Numbered from the stretch's first letter, positions 1 through 7,696 are shown. The stretch: 64,000 nt of DNA from CAYVVT01 sp964454335 (GCA_964454335.1 CAYVVT010000012.1:1-64000), one strand, 5' to 3'. Made by a program: numbers and translations. Notes: generated by a model from the letters alone, not told the origin.

Positions 1-1
1 A

Positions 2-187
2 GTCTCTCTCAAAAAATCAGCCCATTCTGTGCCACATGTGCTGGAAGGCTACAGAGATGGGAGGATTTATCGAGATGCTTATCTAAAAACTGTCAGGAGG
101 GCGAGGACATCTTCTGCCGGCTTTGGAACCATATCAGGTTTTGGTATTCCACTTGGCGCAATGATGTTAATCTTTTTCACTTCTTGA
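2..187 (+). CDS. C-terminal end of an unknown protein (truncated by window start)
   Basis: The frame starting at base 2 is open without a stop to TGA at 185-187, giving 61 residues that must be the end of a gene beginning upstream of the window. The last ~25 residues are glycine-rich and hydrophobic (AGFGTISGFGIPLGAMMLIF), which looks like a C-terminal membrane segment. The part before it is basic and hydrophilic. The stop overlaps the start of a T9SS tail fragment by two bases. No family is recognised, and function cannot be assigned from this piece. Confidence 0.5.
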   Translation, partial: VSLKKSAHSVPHVLEGYRDGRIYRDAYLKTVRRARTSSAGFGTISGFGIPLGAMMLIFFTS

Positions 188-284
188 AGCTGAGTCAGGC
201 AAAATAGTGAGTTCAGGAGTGTATTTCTGTCATCTCCAGACCGGAGACTTCAGCAAGACGATTAAGATGGTGTATTTGAAGTAA
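186..284 (+). pseudogene. Orphan T9SS sorting-tail fragment 1
   Basis: Reading from 186 gives about 32 codons ending in VSSGVYFCHLQTGDFSKTIK then MVYLK and a TAA stop at 282-284. This matches the last third of the sorting tails of the intact secreted proteins ending at 5878 and 7618 (STGVYF..LQAG.Y.KTIK.V.L.). There is no start codon, no signal peptide and none of the upstream PNPFNP strand. It is best read as the leftover 3' end of a lost secreted-protein gene, joined to the end of the preceding ORF. Confidence 0.65.
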
Positions 285-382
285 AGCAGGTGATATGGAG
301 GGTTGGGCAACTCGATTAACAATATGTTTCCTTCAGTACAGCATATTGTCGAAACTCAAATATTAACGAGAGGGGAATTTCT

Positions 383-871
383 ATGAATTGGAAACACAAA
401 ATAAGTTTCTCATGCCATCTGCTCGCCTCACTACTGCTTTTTGTTTTTGGTTTGGTATATCTGTTTCGCTCAGAGTTTATGCCCTACCATGCGGTGGCAG
501 TTGGCAAAACCTGGGCTGAAGTTGAACCCAATTTTCAAATTCTGATCATTGCTTTGATGAAGGTCCTTGGAGGAGGTTTCCTAGCCACTGGAGTTGCTAT
601 GGTGATACTTCTTCTAAAGGCCTTCATTAAAGAATACCGGTGGTCATTCTGGGCTATCCCACTTATAGGCTTGATCGCTGGATTTACATCACTGTTTGTA
701 ACGATACATGTGACACTTAACACACCCGCTTCACCACCATGGATAGCTGCCGCATCAGGAATCGTGTTATTGATCATCGGATTTGTTCTTTCAATGTTAT
801 CAGGTTCGGAATCAATGCAAGACATCGAAGATGAGACTGATACTGGCAGCGAGGCTGTCAGAGCCAGTTAA
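383..871 (+). CDS. Four-helix membrane protein of unknown function
   Basis: The 162-residue product starts at an ATG preceded by the purine-rich site AGAGGGGA about 7 bases upstream. Four hydrophobic segments are visible, roughly residues 9-30, 50-78, 86-108 and 117-140, followed by an acidic, hydrophilic tail. This is an integral inner-membrane protein. I do not recognise the family with confidence; it resembles small DoxX-like or generic four-helix membrane proteins. Its last few codons run into the start of another orphan T9SS tail in a different frame, which suggests that its 3' end was created or altered by recombination. Confidence 0.7.
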   Translation: MNWKHKISFSCHLLASLLLFVFGLVYLFRSEFMPYHAVAVGKTWAEVEPNFQILIIALMKVLGGGFLATGVAMVILLLKAFIKEYRWSFWAIPLIGLIAGFTSLFVTIHVTLNTPASPPWIAAASGIVLLIIGFVLSMLSGSESMQDIEDETDTGSEAVRAS

Positions 872-1016
872 CGATACGCGCCCGCTTGCTATCCCCAGCA
901 CCATCCAATGGAATGGAACAGGTGACGCAGGCAATCCTGAGAGTACAGGTGTATATTTCTGTCTGTTACTGACAGGCAATTATACCAAGACGATCAAGAT
1001 GGAGTACCTGCGCTAA
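861..1016 (+). pseudogene. Orphan T9SS sorting-tail fragment 2
   Basis: This frame encodes a tail-like segment: a PVNDTRPLA stretch corresponding to the LKDTHQLAG strand of the intact tail at 7618, then WNGTGDAGNPESTGVYF, then TKTIKMEYLR and TAA. It has the Trp-Asn-Gly-Thr and Gly-Val-Tyr-Phe landmarks of the FlgD-Ig-like T9SS tail but no start codon or exported body. It overlaps the stop of the membrane-protein gene at 871 in another frame. The final Leu-Arg-stop is created by a small repeat inserted at 1007; just after that repeat, the expected Tyr-Leu-Lys-stop sequence can still be read at 1065-1075. Confidence 0.65.
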
Positions 1017-1064
1017 AGCTTCGGTACATGAATCTATCTACGCTAAAGCTACGATAGATAAATG
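1007..1064 (+). repeat. Dispersed palindromic mini-repeat, copy a
   Basis: The unit contains two runs of the motif CGCTAAAGCT (1011-1020 and 1041-1050), the first followed by TCGGTACATG and the second by ACGATAGATA. It sits exactly between the TA of the tail tyrosine codon and a second TA that continues into the expected TATCTGAAGTAA ending. Further copies are at 5869, 5980, 7609, 10712 and 11174. The TA on both sides would fit a target duplication of the kind made by IS630/mariner-type elements; that is an inference. Confidence 0.7.
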
Positions 1065-1076
1065 TATCTGAAGTAA

Positions 1077-1385
1077 TTAAGAATTTGGAATTGGGAATTA
1101 CGTGAAGGGCTGGCATTCGCTGGCCCTTTTCTTATGGGGACCACTACTTCTATCCAAAGCACCCATCCTCGATACTCCCTTGTAGACTAATAATTAGTAT
1201 TTAAGCATATCAATATGATATGAGTTTAGATCAATGTGATGGCTCATCATCCCTTCGCCTCTACTCACTTCTACTTAGTATCATGTTGTTATTATTGTAG
1301 ATAAAGCCATTGATTTACCTCTGGCACAAGCATTGATCTATTAGCAGACATGATGATGAATGACAAGAACCGAAAGGACTCGATA
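1077..1385. other. Intergenic stretch with terminator and AT-rich symmetric sites
   Basis: Between the tail relic and the next possible small gene I see a terminator-like hairpin (1107-1133) and, around 1190-1225, two AT-rich symmetric motifs: CTAATAATTAG, and CATATC separated by five bases from GATATG. The latter could be protein-binding sites or chance in A+T-rich DNA. No coding frame of convincing quality was found here. Confidence 0.4.
1107..1133 (+). terminator. Rho-independent terminator-like hairpin
   Basis: GGGCTGGC at 1107-1114 pairs with GCTGGCCC at 1119-1126 over 8 bp, including two G-U wobbles, with a 4-base loop. TTTTCTT follows. The same GGCTGGCCCTTTTCTT core recurs at 4349-4362. 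Confidence 0.6.
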
Positions 1386-1496
1386 ATGAAAACCAACGAC
1401 ACCAAATTCAGTACACTGTTTGTGGCACTCACTGCATCAGCCAATGCTACTGCTTTAGCCTACGGGATTTATTTGATCTTCACGATTACGATCTGA
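1386..1496 (+). CDS. Possible 36-residue hydrophobic small protein
   Basis: An ATG at 1386 is preceded by AAAGGA at 1373-1378, a well-placed ribosome-binding site. It opens a 36-codon frame ending in TGA. The product is polar for about 7 residues (MKTNDTK) and then hydrophobic almost to its end (FSTLFVALTASANATALAYG and beyond), compatible with a single membrane helix or a signal peptide. No family is recognised. It could equally be the remnant 5' end of a larger exported protein. The main evidence for it is the ribosome-binding site. Confidence 0.35.
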   Translation: MKTNDTKFSTLFVALTASANATALAYGIYLIFTITI

Positions 1497-1535
1497 CACA
1501 ACGATTTTGGGCATTTAAGAACAGTAAAGAATATC

Positions 1536-1958
1536 ATGTTCAAATCAATGCGAACGATTATCTCACTTATCGCTGTGATAATACTCTCAAGTTGTGAAGA
1601 ACCAGTCGATTATGGCGACGATCTCATAGGAGCTTGGAGCTTACAATCGATGACCACAGGTAATAATACCGAGAACTTTGAGGGAGTCGCTCTGACCGAT
1701 GCATGGTTTGTTAATATTAACGCAGCAGCGATCAGTTATTGCTGGAATGATCCGGATACCCCCAGGTATTCACATAGTACAAGCATAATCACCGAATTTA
1801 AAAGTGATGTGATCGCTACATCTGATGGAGACATACCCTACGAAATTGATGGTGATCATCTCACCATTACTGTATACAATGACCTCGATGAGGCGGCTGA
1901 TTTGGATTTGATCCGCTACCTAGGCGAGTTTCCCCCTCTTGAATGGATTAATCTGTAA
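1536..1958 (+). CDS. Probable lipoprotein of unknown function
   Basis: The 140-residue product begins MFKSMRTII and carries a short hydrophobic segment ending in ILSSC, a good type II signal-peptidase lipobox. Mature processing would leave an N-terminal lipidated Cys near residue 20. The first part of the mature region (LIGAWSLQSMTTG) resembles the start of lipocalin-like small lipoproteins common in FCB bacteria. That family likeness is tentative, because the rest of the protein is not recognisable. An alternative start at the ATG four codons later (1548) would give the same lipobox. Confidence 0.65.
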   Translation: MFKSMRTIISLIAVIILSSCEEPVDYGDDLIGAWSLQSMTTGNNTENFEGVALTDAWFVNINAAAISYCWNDPDTPRYSHSTSIITEFKSDVIATSDGDIPYEIDGDHLTITVYNDLDEAADLDLIRYLGEFPPLEWINL

Positions 1959-2128
1959 ATTTTGATTTTAGAGACTTTTATGCTTTGTGGGGCTAAGTCT
2001 TGAACCGCTTTGCCTATTCCGCCTGATTTTGACATCCAGAACCTATTCGTTCGATAAGTTGCTCTGGATCTTGAGGTATTCTGCTCCAAAGCAGAAAGCG
2101 TAGCTTTCTGCCAAGCTGACGGCACAGC

Positions 2129-2163
2129 CGACAGCCACCCACCCAGTCCTTGGGGAGGTCCCC
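2129..2163 (+). repeat. Leader-cassette repeat block, copy 1
   Basis: The first ~30 bases here (CGACAGCCACCCACCCAGTC and the following CTTGGGGAGG) are identical to 9062-9091. A diverged, shorter relative lies at about 4370-4391 (CCCAGTCCCTGGGAG). Within each block, CCTTGGGGAGG or CCCTGGGAG can form a small hairpin. In all three places the block lies 70-110 bases upstream of the conserved promoter-like pair, so it is part of a duplicated upstream cassette. Confidence 0.65.
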
Positions 2164-2268
2164 ATCCACCTGAATAGCAGCCGTTCCCTGCCTCTCGCCT
2201 GCCAAGCCGTAGCCCAGCGGGCGAAGGCTGGTAGCTTTAGCGTAGAGAGGTCACACACCAGAGGGAAT

Positions 2269-2297
2269 TTGCTAATAGACAGCAATGGTGGTAACTT
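2269..2297 (+). promoter_or_regulatory. Conserved promoter-like cassette, copy 1
   Basis: TTGCTA at 2269-2274, a 17-base spacer, then TAACTT at 2292-2297. The same pair with the same spacing is found at 4434, 6036, 9169 and 10040, each time 40-100 bases before a start codon. The boxes also resemble the Bacteroidetes TTTG / TAnnTTTG promoter pair, because copy 1 reads ATTTGC before the spacer. Confidence 0.6.
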
Positions 2298-2340
2298 GCA
2301 TTCACCTGAAACCCTCCATCAGGAAAAGGGGGAATCGTCC

Positions 2341-2763
2341 GTGACAAATAAAATTATAAAGAGCTCGTTCTACGCTCCCTGCGGCCTCTATTGCGGTGCC
2401 TGTGGAGCAACCGACTGCGGCGGTTGTCTCAGCGAGATCATCGATGAGTCAATCGTAACCTGTACGTTTAGACGATGCACAACCGAAAAAAAATTAGAGT
2501 TCTGCTGCTTCTGTGATGACTTTCCCTGCAAAGAGCTGAATTACTGGATGCACGATGAATGGCCCCACCACTGGTCTGCCAAGTCTAATCTCAAGTTTAT
2601 CCGGAAATACGGCAAAGAAAAATGGCTGGAGGTCCAGAAGGAAGAATGGCGTTGCGATTCATGTGGTGAGCCAACGAAGTGGTATCTCCAGGAATGTGCC
2701 TGTGGGCTGAAACTGAATGCCTGGGAGCTGCCTGAAGCACATCGTGATGAGACAGGTTCCTGA
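2341..2763 (+). CDS. DUF3795-like cysteine-rich protein
   Basis: The 140-residue product is cysteine-rich near its N-terminus: APCGLYCGACGATDCGGC, then C...RRC, then FCCFCDDFPC. A further group CDSCG...CACG follows towards the end. This order (CGLxCGxC near the start, CFxCxDFPC in the middle) is typical of the DUF3795 family, presumed metal-binding, biochemical role unknown. I choose GTG at 2341 because GGGGGAA lies 8 bases upstream, the same arrangement as at 6161 and 10162, and because the conserved promoter cassette ends at 2297. An upstream in-frame start at 2269 would begin inside the promoter. Confidence 0.75.
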   Translation: MTNKIIKSSFYAPCGLYCGACGATDCGGCLSEIIDESIVTCTFRRCTTEKKLEFCCFCDDFPCKELNYWMHDEWPHHWSAKSNLKFIRKYGKEKWLEVQKEEWRCDSCGEPTKWYLQECACGLKLNAWELPEAHRDETGS

Positions 2764-2917
2764 AACCGTAAGTGATCATCTTGTCGTGTGGAGTGGAAGT
2801 TGTGATCCAGGTAGCCCAGTGAGTACGGATGTGTATTTCTGTCGTCTACAAGCAGGAGCCCCGCCTGCCGGCGGGATCCATTACAGCCAAACGATCAAGA
2901 TGGTTTACTTGAAGTAG
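2759..2917 (+). pseudogene. Orphan T9SS sorting-tail fragment 3
   Basis: This frame reads VVWSGSCDPGSPVSTDVYF, then CRLQAG, an eight-residue insertion (APPAGGIH), then YSQTIKMVYLK and TAG. It aligns to the end of the intact tails of the proteins at 4556 and 6161. The insertion is encoded by a GC-rich palindromic stretch, CCCGCCTGCCGGCGGG. There is no start codon, and it begins at the end of the DUF3795 gene. It is a decayed 3' end of a secreted-protein gene. Confidence 0.65.
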
Positions 2918-2941
2918 TAAGAGATATGAGTGGAGCGCCTG

Positions 2942-3454
2942 ATGAAAAAAATAACCCGAAAAGAATTTCTAAGCATGGCAGTTATGGGTACCGGTGTTTG
3001 CTTGTCACCAAAGATCATCTTTGCAGAAGAATTGGTCTCTGATTATCCCACGCAGGAGGCAACAGGTGACCATACCACCGACCCAATCACACTGGCATCC
3101 ATGAAAGCCCAGCAATATTTCGTAGGTGAATACAACTGCGCTCAGGCCGTGCTCCTGGCAGTGAATGAGGCGAACGGCAAGACTTGTGACTGCTGTCCCC
3201 AGATCGCAGCTGGATTTGGCGGCGGTTTAAAGATGGGTGAGGTCTGTGGAGCCCTTTCAGGAGCTATTCTAGCCGCGGGTGTCCAGTATGCTGATGATGA
3301 GGACGGCAGCCAGCGTGTTCACGAGAAAACGCAGCGGATCACAAGAACCTTTAGGGATGCCTATGGTGGTGTGCGTTGTGAGGAGATCCGGATAGATAAA
3401 ACCATCTGCGGGGAATATGTCAAAACGGCAGTGCGGGCTGCACTATCAACGTGA
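2942..3454 (+). CDS. Exported C_GCAxxG_C_C family redox protein
   Basis: The 170-residue product starts MKKITRKEFLSMAVMGTG, a Tat-like signal (TRKEFL rather than the canonical twin arginine) that ends near residue 25 (FAEE). The body has the landmarks of the C_GCAxxG_C_C family: YNCAQAVL, a CDCC pair, GFGGGLKMGEVCGALSGAI, RC, and a final ICGEYV. Family members are thought to be membrane- or iron-sulfur-associated redox proteins; the substrate is unknown. I choose ATG 2942 over GTG 2930 because it places Lys-Lys directly before the signal core. Confidence 0.75.
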   Translation: MKKITRKEFLSMAVMGTGVCLSPKIIFAEELVSDYPTQEATGDHTTDPITLASMKAQQYFVGEYNCAQAVLLAVNEANGKTCDCCPQIAAGFGGGLKMGEVCGALSGAILAAGVQYADDEDGSQRVHEKTQRITRTFRDAYGGVRCEEIRIDKTICGEYVKTAVRAALST

Positions 3455-3699
3455 ACACTGTATCAGCTAAGTTAAGAGAGACCTTGGGCAGGCAGGCCAT
3501 CGACAGGCCCCCCATTTTCACAAACAGGCCTAAGTAGATTAATAACAATATGTTTAGATTGCAGGAATCCTGCTTCATAAGCAGGTGGTCAAAACCTTTT
3601 GATCCGTTGTATTGCCTGGCACTCTATAATTGATTGTGGATCGTTCGGCTATGTTGATATGAAGGGAATTGATAGGAAGACAGAAACCAATGTGGTGGA

Positions 3700-4155
3700 T
3701 TAAAACCCGAGTATTATAGGCGTGGAAGGATCCAGCTCGCATATCTCCAGGCAATCGACCCACCATATTTCAGGTCCTATCGATTGAAAGATGATTGCCT
3801 CAATGCTACAGTCTGCGCGCGCAACTGCCATCGTTGTTTCAATCTCTTTATACTGCACACACATCTCAACCCAGAGCAATTCAATTTCAGATCTGGCTAA
3901 ATTCGCTACCGCAGCTGCTGCAGTGAAAGCATAGATAAGATCCTCGACCCCAGACGTTCTACGAGCATTGATCTTTACCTTCAGCACATATCCCACTTCA
4001 GGGTGAACGAACAGATCAGTTGAGACCAATTCTGGGGCAAGTCGATTCCAATTGAAGTATTTCGCAACATGTGCAGGAACCTGTTCGTTGGGAATTTGAG
4101 CCTTCAAGAGGACTGGTAATAGGATCAGAATGGGTAGTAGGCATCTTATGGTCAA
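3700..4155 (-). CDS. Secreted protein of unknown function
   Basis: On the minus strand, a hydrophobic leader (CLLPILILLPVLLKAQ) is followed by about 130 mostly mixed residues, including AFTAAAAVANLA and three later cysteines. No family is recognised. I favour TTG at 4155 because GGGGG lies 11-15 bases upstream, the same purine box seen before most genes of this region. A GTG at 4173 sits inside that purine box and is unlikely. This is the only minus-strand gene in the first 17 kb. Confidence 0.55.
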   Translation of the reverse strand: MTIRCLLPILILLPVLLKAQIPNEQVPAHVAKYFNWNRLAPELVSTDLFVHPEVGYVLKVKINARRTSGVEDLIYAFTAAAAVANLARSEIELLWVEMCVQYKEIETTMAVARADCSIEAIIFQSIGPEIWWVDCLEICELDPSTPIILGF

Positions 4156-4433
4156 AGTTGAATTGTCCCCCACACAAGATTTGGATATGATAAGTTAGCA
4201 AGTTGAAGGTGTTGATTCACATCTAAAAACCCAACTGCAACGAGAAATTTTGGAATAATGCCACCGAAGGGAGAATTATTCCTAAAAAGCTTCATGGCAC
4301 ACACCCGATGTGGCCTTTTAGTCGCACCCGCCGATGCTTAGGGCTTCGGCTGGCCCTTTTCTTTACTCCAACCCAGTCCCTGGGAGAGCCCAATTCATCT
4401 GATTAGATGCCATCCATACATATCAGCAGATAA
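4156..4433. other. Intergenic stretch upstream of the secreted protein gene
   Basis: This stretch holds a terminator-like hairpin (4341-4364) and a diverged copy of the leader repeat block (about 4370-4391). It presumably also holds the promoter of the minus-strand gene, which I could not pick out. No coding frame is convincing. Confidence 0.4.
4341..4364 (+). terminator. Terminator-like hairpin without an obvious plus-strand gene
   Basis: GGGC (4341-4344) and GCCC (4353-4356) enclose a TTCG-containing loop, and TTTTCTTT follows. The sequence nearly repeats the terminator at 1107. Since the nearest upstream gene is on the other strand, it may be a leftover of a lost plus-strand gene. Confidence 0.4.
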
Positions 4434-4462
4434 TTGCTCGTGGACATTAATTGCAGTATCTT
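4434..4462 (+). promoter_or_regulatory. Conserved promoter-like cassette, copy 2
   Basis: TTGCTC at 4434-4439, a 17-base spacer, and TATCTT at 4457-4462, followed by TG, which makes an exact TAnnTTTG. Transcription from here would begin after the upstream in-frame TTG at 4451, which argues for the downstream start of the next gene. Confidence 0.6.
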
Positions 4463-4555
4463 TGTGCAAATTTTCACTCGTATTCGTTCTCTCTTCATTC
4501 TCACCGATTCTCAAGCTTGTCTAATCCAACAGTGCCGCTGGCGAAAGGATTCACC

Positions 4556-5878
4556 CTGAGAACAATAACTCTAATAATCCTTACCACGGCTTCGATCATT
4601 TCAGCCCAACCCACATTTGAATACCTGGGCCTGCAGGACAAGCCGATCTCATGTATGGGAACCTGGGAGGGCATAATTGCAGTAGGTACACAGGGTGAAG
4701 GTGTCTATTACCAATGGCATCATGACCTGCCAGATTCGTCCTGGGTTAGTGCCGGATTAACAGATAAAGATATTACGGCCATCTATCCGCACAAATCTGG
4801 TCCCCTGGGTTGGAGTATGGGTGTTGGGATTTCTCCAGGGGAGGGTGATTCATCTTTCATCTATTGTGGTTTCATGGGATCAAATTTCTTTCCTAATAGC
4901 ATGGGTATCTCCGATAGTCTGGTAGAGCGGGTCTTTTACCTGGACGGATTTCCAGATATGACTATTTGTGGCGAGAAATACGCTGCTACAGGCAATGTAC
5001 TGTATCGCCAGTTGTTTGGAGATTCTCTCTGGCAACCTGTCTACGAAAGTCTGGGCATGGAGGGATCCGGTGTCATTTATGTGAGAGCAGCAGACAACCT
5101 GGGTGGATTGGTTCTCGCTGGAGGAAGTGAAGGATTCACAGGGATCCTTCTGATCAAGTCCTACGATTATGGTGATTCGTGGGATTATATCTATCCACCG
5201 GGATCTGTTGTAGCCTTTGATTTTTCACTGGATGATTCTGAATCTGATTTTGGTGCCATCTTCGTTTCACACCATTACCAGATAAGCCGCTCTTTGAATG
5301 GCGGTGAAGACTGGGAAATCATCTTCAACAATGGCTGGTATCATTTCAATAGCATTGTTATCGATCCAGTTTCATCAATCGTCTTTGCTGGGGGAGGTAA
5401 CGGACTCGATTCCTCCAGTGCAATCTTGATCTATAGTGCAGATTTGGGGGCTTCATGGGGTGAGATAGACTTACCATCTCCCGGGCCTATCCTGGACCTG
5501 GCAGTTACTCAGGACGGTTATGTAATCGCAGCCACACCACAGAGTGGAGTGTTCAGGGCATCCACATCCCAGTTATCAATTGAGGACGTAAAGAAACCAG
5601 GTACATATTCTCTCCAGCAAAATTATCCAAACCCCTTCAATCCAGCCACCACGATCGGCTACAAACTCCCAATAGCATCTGCAGTGAATCTGACAGTGTA
5701 TGACATTGCTGGAAGACAAATCGCGACTCTTACTGACTCTCCCCAACCAGCGGGCTTTTATGATGTCCGATGGAATGGAACTGACGACTCAGGTAATCCA
5801 GTGAGCACCGGTGTGTATTTCAGTCGATTGCAAGCAGGGGAATATGTGAAAACTATAAAGATGGTCCTCCTACGCTAG
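4556..5878 (+). CDS. T9SS-secreted protein with BNR/sialidase-like repeats
   Basis: About 440 residues. A signal peptide (LRTITLIILTTASIISAQ) leads into a beta-propeller-like body with repeated S.D.G..W motifs (YDYGDSWDYI, LNGGEDWEI, ADLGASWGEI), typical of BNR or photosystem-stability-factor-like propellers. It ends in a T9SS tail: LQQNYPNPFNPATTI, then WNGTDDSGNPVSTGVYFSR, and TIKMVLLR. The open frame continues upstream to 4451, but that overlaps the promoter cassette. AAAGGA at 4544-4549 followed by CTG at 4556 gives the best signal-peptide start, so a non-ATG start is proposed. Substrate and role are unknown; it is probably cell-surface or extracellular. Confidence 0.75.
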   Translation: MRTITLIILTTASIISAQPTFEYLGLQDKPISCMGTWEGIIAVGTQGEGVYYQWHHDLPDSSWVSAGLTDKDITAIYPHKSGPLGWSMGVGISPGEGDSSFIYCGFMGSNFFPNSMGISDSLVERVFYLDGFPDMTICGEKYAATGNVLYRQLFGDSLWQPVYESLGMEGSGVIYVRAADNLGGLVLAGGSEGFTGILLIKSYDYGDSWDYIYPPGSVVAFDFSLDDSESDFGAIFVSHHYQISRSLNGGEDWEIIFNNGWYHFNSIVIDPVSSIVFAGGGNGLDSSSAILIYSADLGASWGEIDLPSPGPILDLAVTQDGYVIAATPQSGVFRASTSQLSIEDVKKPGTYSLQQNYPNPFNPATTIGYKLPIASAVNLTVYDIAGRQIATLTDSPQPAGFYDVRWNGTDDSGNPVSTGVYFSRLQAGEYVKTIKMVLLR

Positions 5879-5941
5879 GGCTACGGAGGATAAATCTACC
5901 TACGCTAAAGCTTCGGTACATGAATCTATCTGCGTTAAAGG
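5869..5941 (+). repeat. Dispersed palindromic mini-repeat, copy c
   Basis: It begins at the last codons of the preceding T9SS tail and contains CTACGCTAGGGCTACGGAGG, then CTACGCTAAAGCTTCGGTAC and CTGCGTTAAAG. The terminal Leu-Arg-stop of the preceding protein is read out of this repeat, as in copies a and b. Confidence 0.65.
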
Positions 5942-5979
5942 TATCTCCATCGAGCGCCGGTGAACGATCAATATTCATA

Positions 5980-6007
5980 TATCGAAGTCTACGCAGCGGC
6001 GTAGATA
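5980..6007 (+). repeat. Dispersed palindromic mini-repeat, copy f
   Basis: TATCGAAG...CGTAGATA with an internal CGCAGCGGCG: a compact imperfect hairpin. It differs at only two positions from the copy at 10712-10739. The bases before it (CGATCAATATTCATA) match the degraded tail codons that precede copies d and e. Confidence 0.65.
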
Positions 6008-6035
6008 GATGGCCTGCTCACACACCAGAGGATAT

Positions 6036-6064
6036 TTGCCAATAGACAGTAATTGCAGTAACTT
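6036..6064 (+). promoter_or_regulatory. Conserved promoter-like cassette, copy 3
   Basis: TTGCCA at 6036-6041, 17 bases, TAACTT at 6059-6064. The ~95-base leader down to the ATG at 6161 contains CATCACCTGAAACTCTATCT and a GGGGAATCCAACC block. Both are nearly repeated in the leader of the gene at 10162. Confidence 0.65.
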
Positions 6065-6160
6065 TCGTTCAATTCGCCTTACGTCCTCAACCTGCATCAC
6101 CTGAAACTCTATCTCATTGCGCTGAAATTTTTGGGGAATCCAACCGACAGGGGGAACATC

Positions 6161-7618
6161 ATGAAAAACAGGATTGCTGGACAGCATTATCTCATCTGGG
6201 TTTTGATATTGATACTATTTCAAGGATCTAACCTGCTATCTCATCCCGTTTTCCACATTGATGCACTTGATATTCATTCAATTGACCGATCACCCCCCAG
6301 ATGGAAGAAGGTCAGTGATGAAGCCAATACTGTCGAAGATCTCAGAATCTATCCTCGGGTGAATAGGATCCATACCCTTCGTGAGACCTATCACTGTGTC
6401 GATAGCGCTTCTGTGACCATGATGGATGGGGTTTTGGGTCAATGCACCTACACCTATGACAGCTTTGGGAAAATGACCTCATATCTGCGATTGGACCGGT
6501 ATGGAACGATCTGGGAAAATTCTCTGCGGGAGACCTATACCTATGATCAAAATGGGTTGAAGATCTCAGAGGTATATGAAGAGGGGATCCAGGCTGGGAC
6601 CGCTTGGGCGTTTACCGGGATGGAAACCTATACATACGATGAAAACGGTAATTTGACCTCCGAATTATACGAGGAATGGGATGGAAATGCCTGGATAAAT
6701 GAGGAACTGGATCTATTGACCTACGACAGCACCGGTTATCTCATCGTGTATGAAGTTCAAGGCTGGGATGGAACTGCCTGGGTCAGTTGGGTGCTGTTTA
6801 CCATCACGAATAACGAGGAGGGCTATCCCATCTCTGAGCTATTGGAAGTATGGGATGGCACTGTCTGGGAAATCTGGAGTAGAAGCACATATACCTATGA
6901 TACGAATGGGAGTATTAGTGTGGTATTGCATGAAGGCTGGGATGGCACTGCCTGGGAGAATGGTGAGCGAGAAACGTTCACCTATGATAGTCACGATAAC
7001 TTGACTGTTTATTTAGTGGAACTCTGGGATGGCACTGCCTGGGAGAATGTCGAACGAGAAACGTCCACCTATGATAGCAACGATAATCTAACCTCGAGGC
7101 TTTACGAAGATTGGTTTGGGATTAACTGGCAGAATTATGAGCTTGAAAGTTACAGCTATGACATTGATGGGAACCTGATCTCGTTTGAATTTGGATCCTG
7201 GCATGATGGTAGCTGGATGTCTTGGGATGGCTATCTGATTTTTACCGATCAATTAGGTAATTATTACCTTATACGTGGCTCTAGAGTTGACCTGTACTAC
7301 ATAACAATCACTACTGATACTGAAGAGGAAATCAAAGTTTCCAGCTTCTCACTCAGCCAGAACTACCCCAATCCCTTCAATCCCACTACCACCATCAGAT
7401 ATGAACTCCCAACTCCTTCTGATGTGACTCTGACCGTATATGACATCTCTGGCCGAACCATCACCACACTTAAGGACACGCATCAATTAGCAGGCCATTA
7501 CGATGTGCTCTGGAACGGCACAGATAACTCCGGCAATCGAGTGAGTACAGGTGTGTATTTCTGTCGACTGCAGGCTGGTGATTACAGCAAGACAATCAAG
7601 CTGGTGTACCTGCGCTAG
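6161..7618 (+). CDS. T9SS-secreted protein with YD-like repeats
   Basis: About 485 residues, starting MKNRIAGQHYLIWVLILILF with GGGGGAAC 5-12 bases upstream of the ATG. After the signal segment, residues ~80-370 consist of roughly 35-residue repeats with the pattern TYTYD.NGN..S.L.E.WDGTAW (e.g. TYTYDENGNLTSELYEEWDG). These resemble RHS/YD-type or DUF-repeat beta-hairpin arrays. A T9SS tail follows (FSLSQNYPNPFNPTTTIRYE, then VSTGVYFCRLQAG and TIKLVYLR). It is probably a surface-exposed or released repeat protein. No catalytic motif is seen. The repeats are also partly conserved at DNA level (GGGATGGCACTGCCTGGGAG occurs twice), indicating recent tandem expansion. Confidence 0.8.
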   Translation: MKNRIAGQHYLIWVLILILFQGSNLLSHPVFHIDALDIHSIDRSPPRWKKVSDEANTVEDLRIYPRVNRIHTLRETYHCVDSASVTMMDGVLGQCTYTYDSFGKMTSYLRLDRYGTIWENSLRETYTYDQNGLKISEVYEEGIQAGTAWAFTGMETYTYDENGNLTSELYEEWDGNAWINEELDLLTYDSTGYLIVYEVQGWDGTAWVSWVLFTITNNEEGYPISELLEVWDGTVWEIWSRSTYTYDTNGSISVVLHEGWDGTAWENGERETFTYDSHDNLTVYLVELWDGTAWENVERETSTYDSNDNLTSRLYEDWFGINWQNYELESYSYDIDGNLISFEFGSWHDGSWMSWDGYLIFTDQLGNYYLIRGSRVDLYYITITTDTEEEIKVSSFSLSQNYPNPFNPTTTIRYELPTPSDVTLTVYDISGRTITTLKDTHQLAGHYDVLWNGTDNSGNRVSTGVYFCRLQAGDYSKTIKLVYLR

Positions 7619-7696
7619 AGCTTCGGTACATGAATCTATCTACGCTAAAGCTACGATAGATAAATCTACCTGCGCTGAAGCTTCGGCAGACAGGTG
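7609..7696 (+). repeat. Dispersed palindromic mini-repeat, copy b (double)
   Basis: CTGCGCTAGAGCTTCGGTAC, then CTACGCTAAAGCTACGATAG, then CTGCGCTGAAGCTTCGGCAG. The array starts right after the TA of the tail tyrosine codon. It ends before GTGTATCTGAAATAA, which still reads as the displaced Val-Tyr-Leu-Lys-stop ending. Confidence 0.7.

Noticed and set aside
2014..2285. Minus-strand frames over the leader repeat
   Set aside because: They arise from the duplicated leader block and disagree between copies; the conserved promoter boxes explain this region better.
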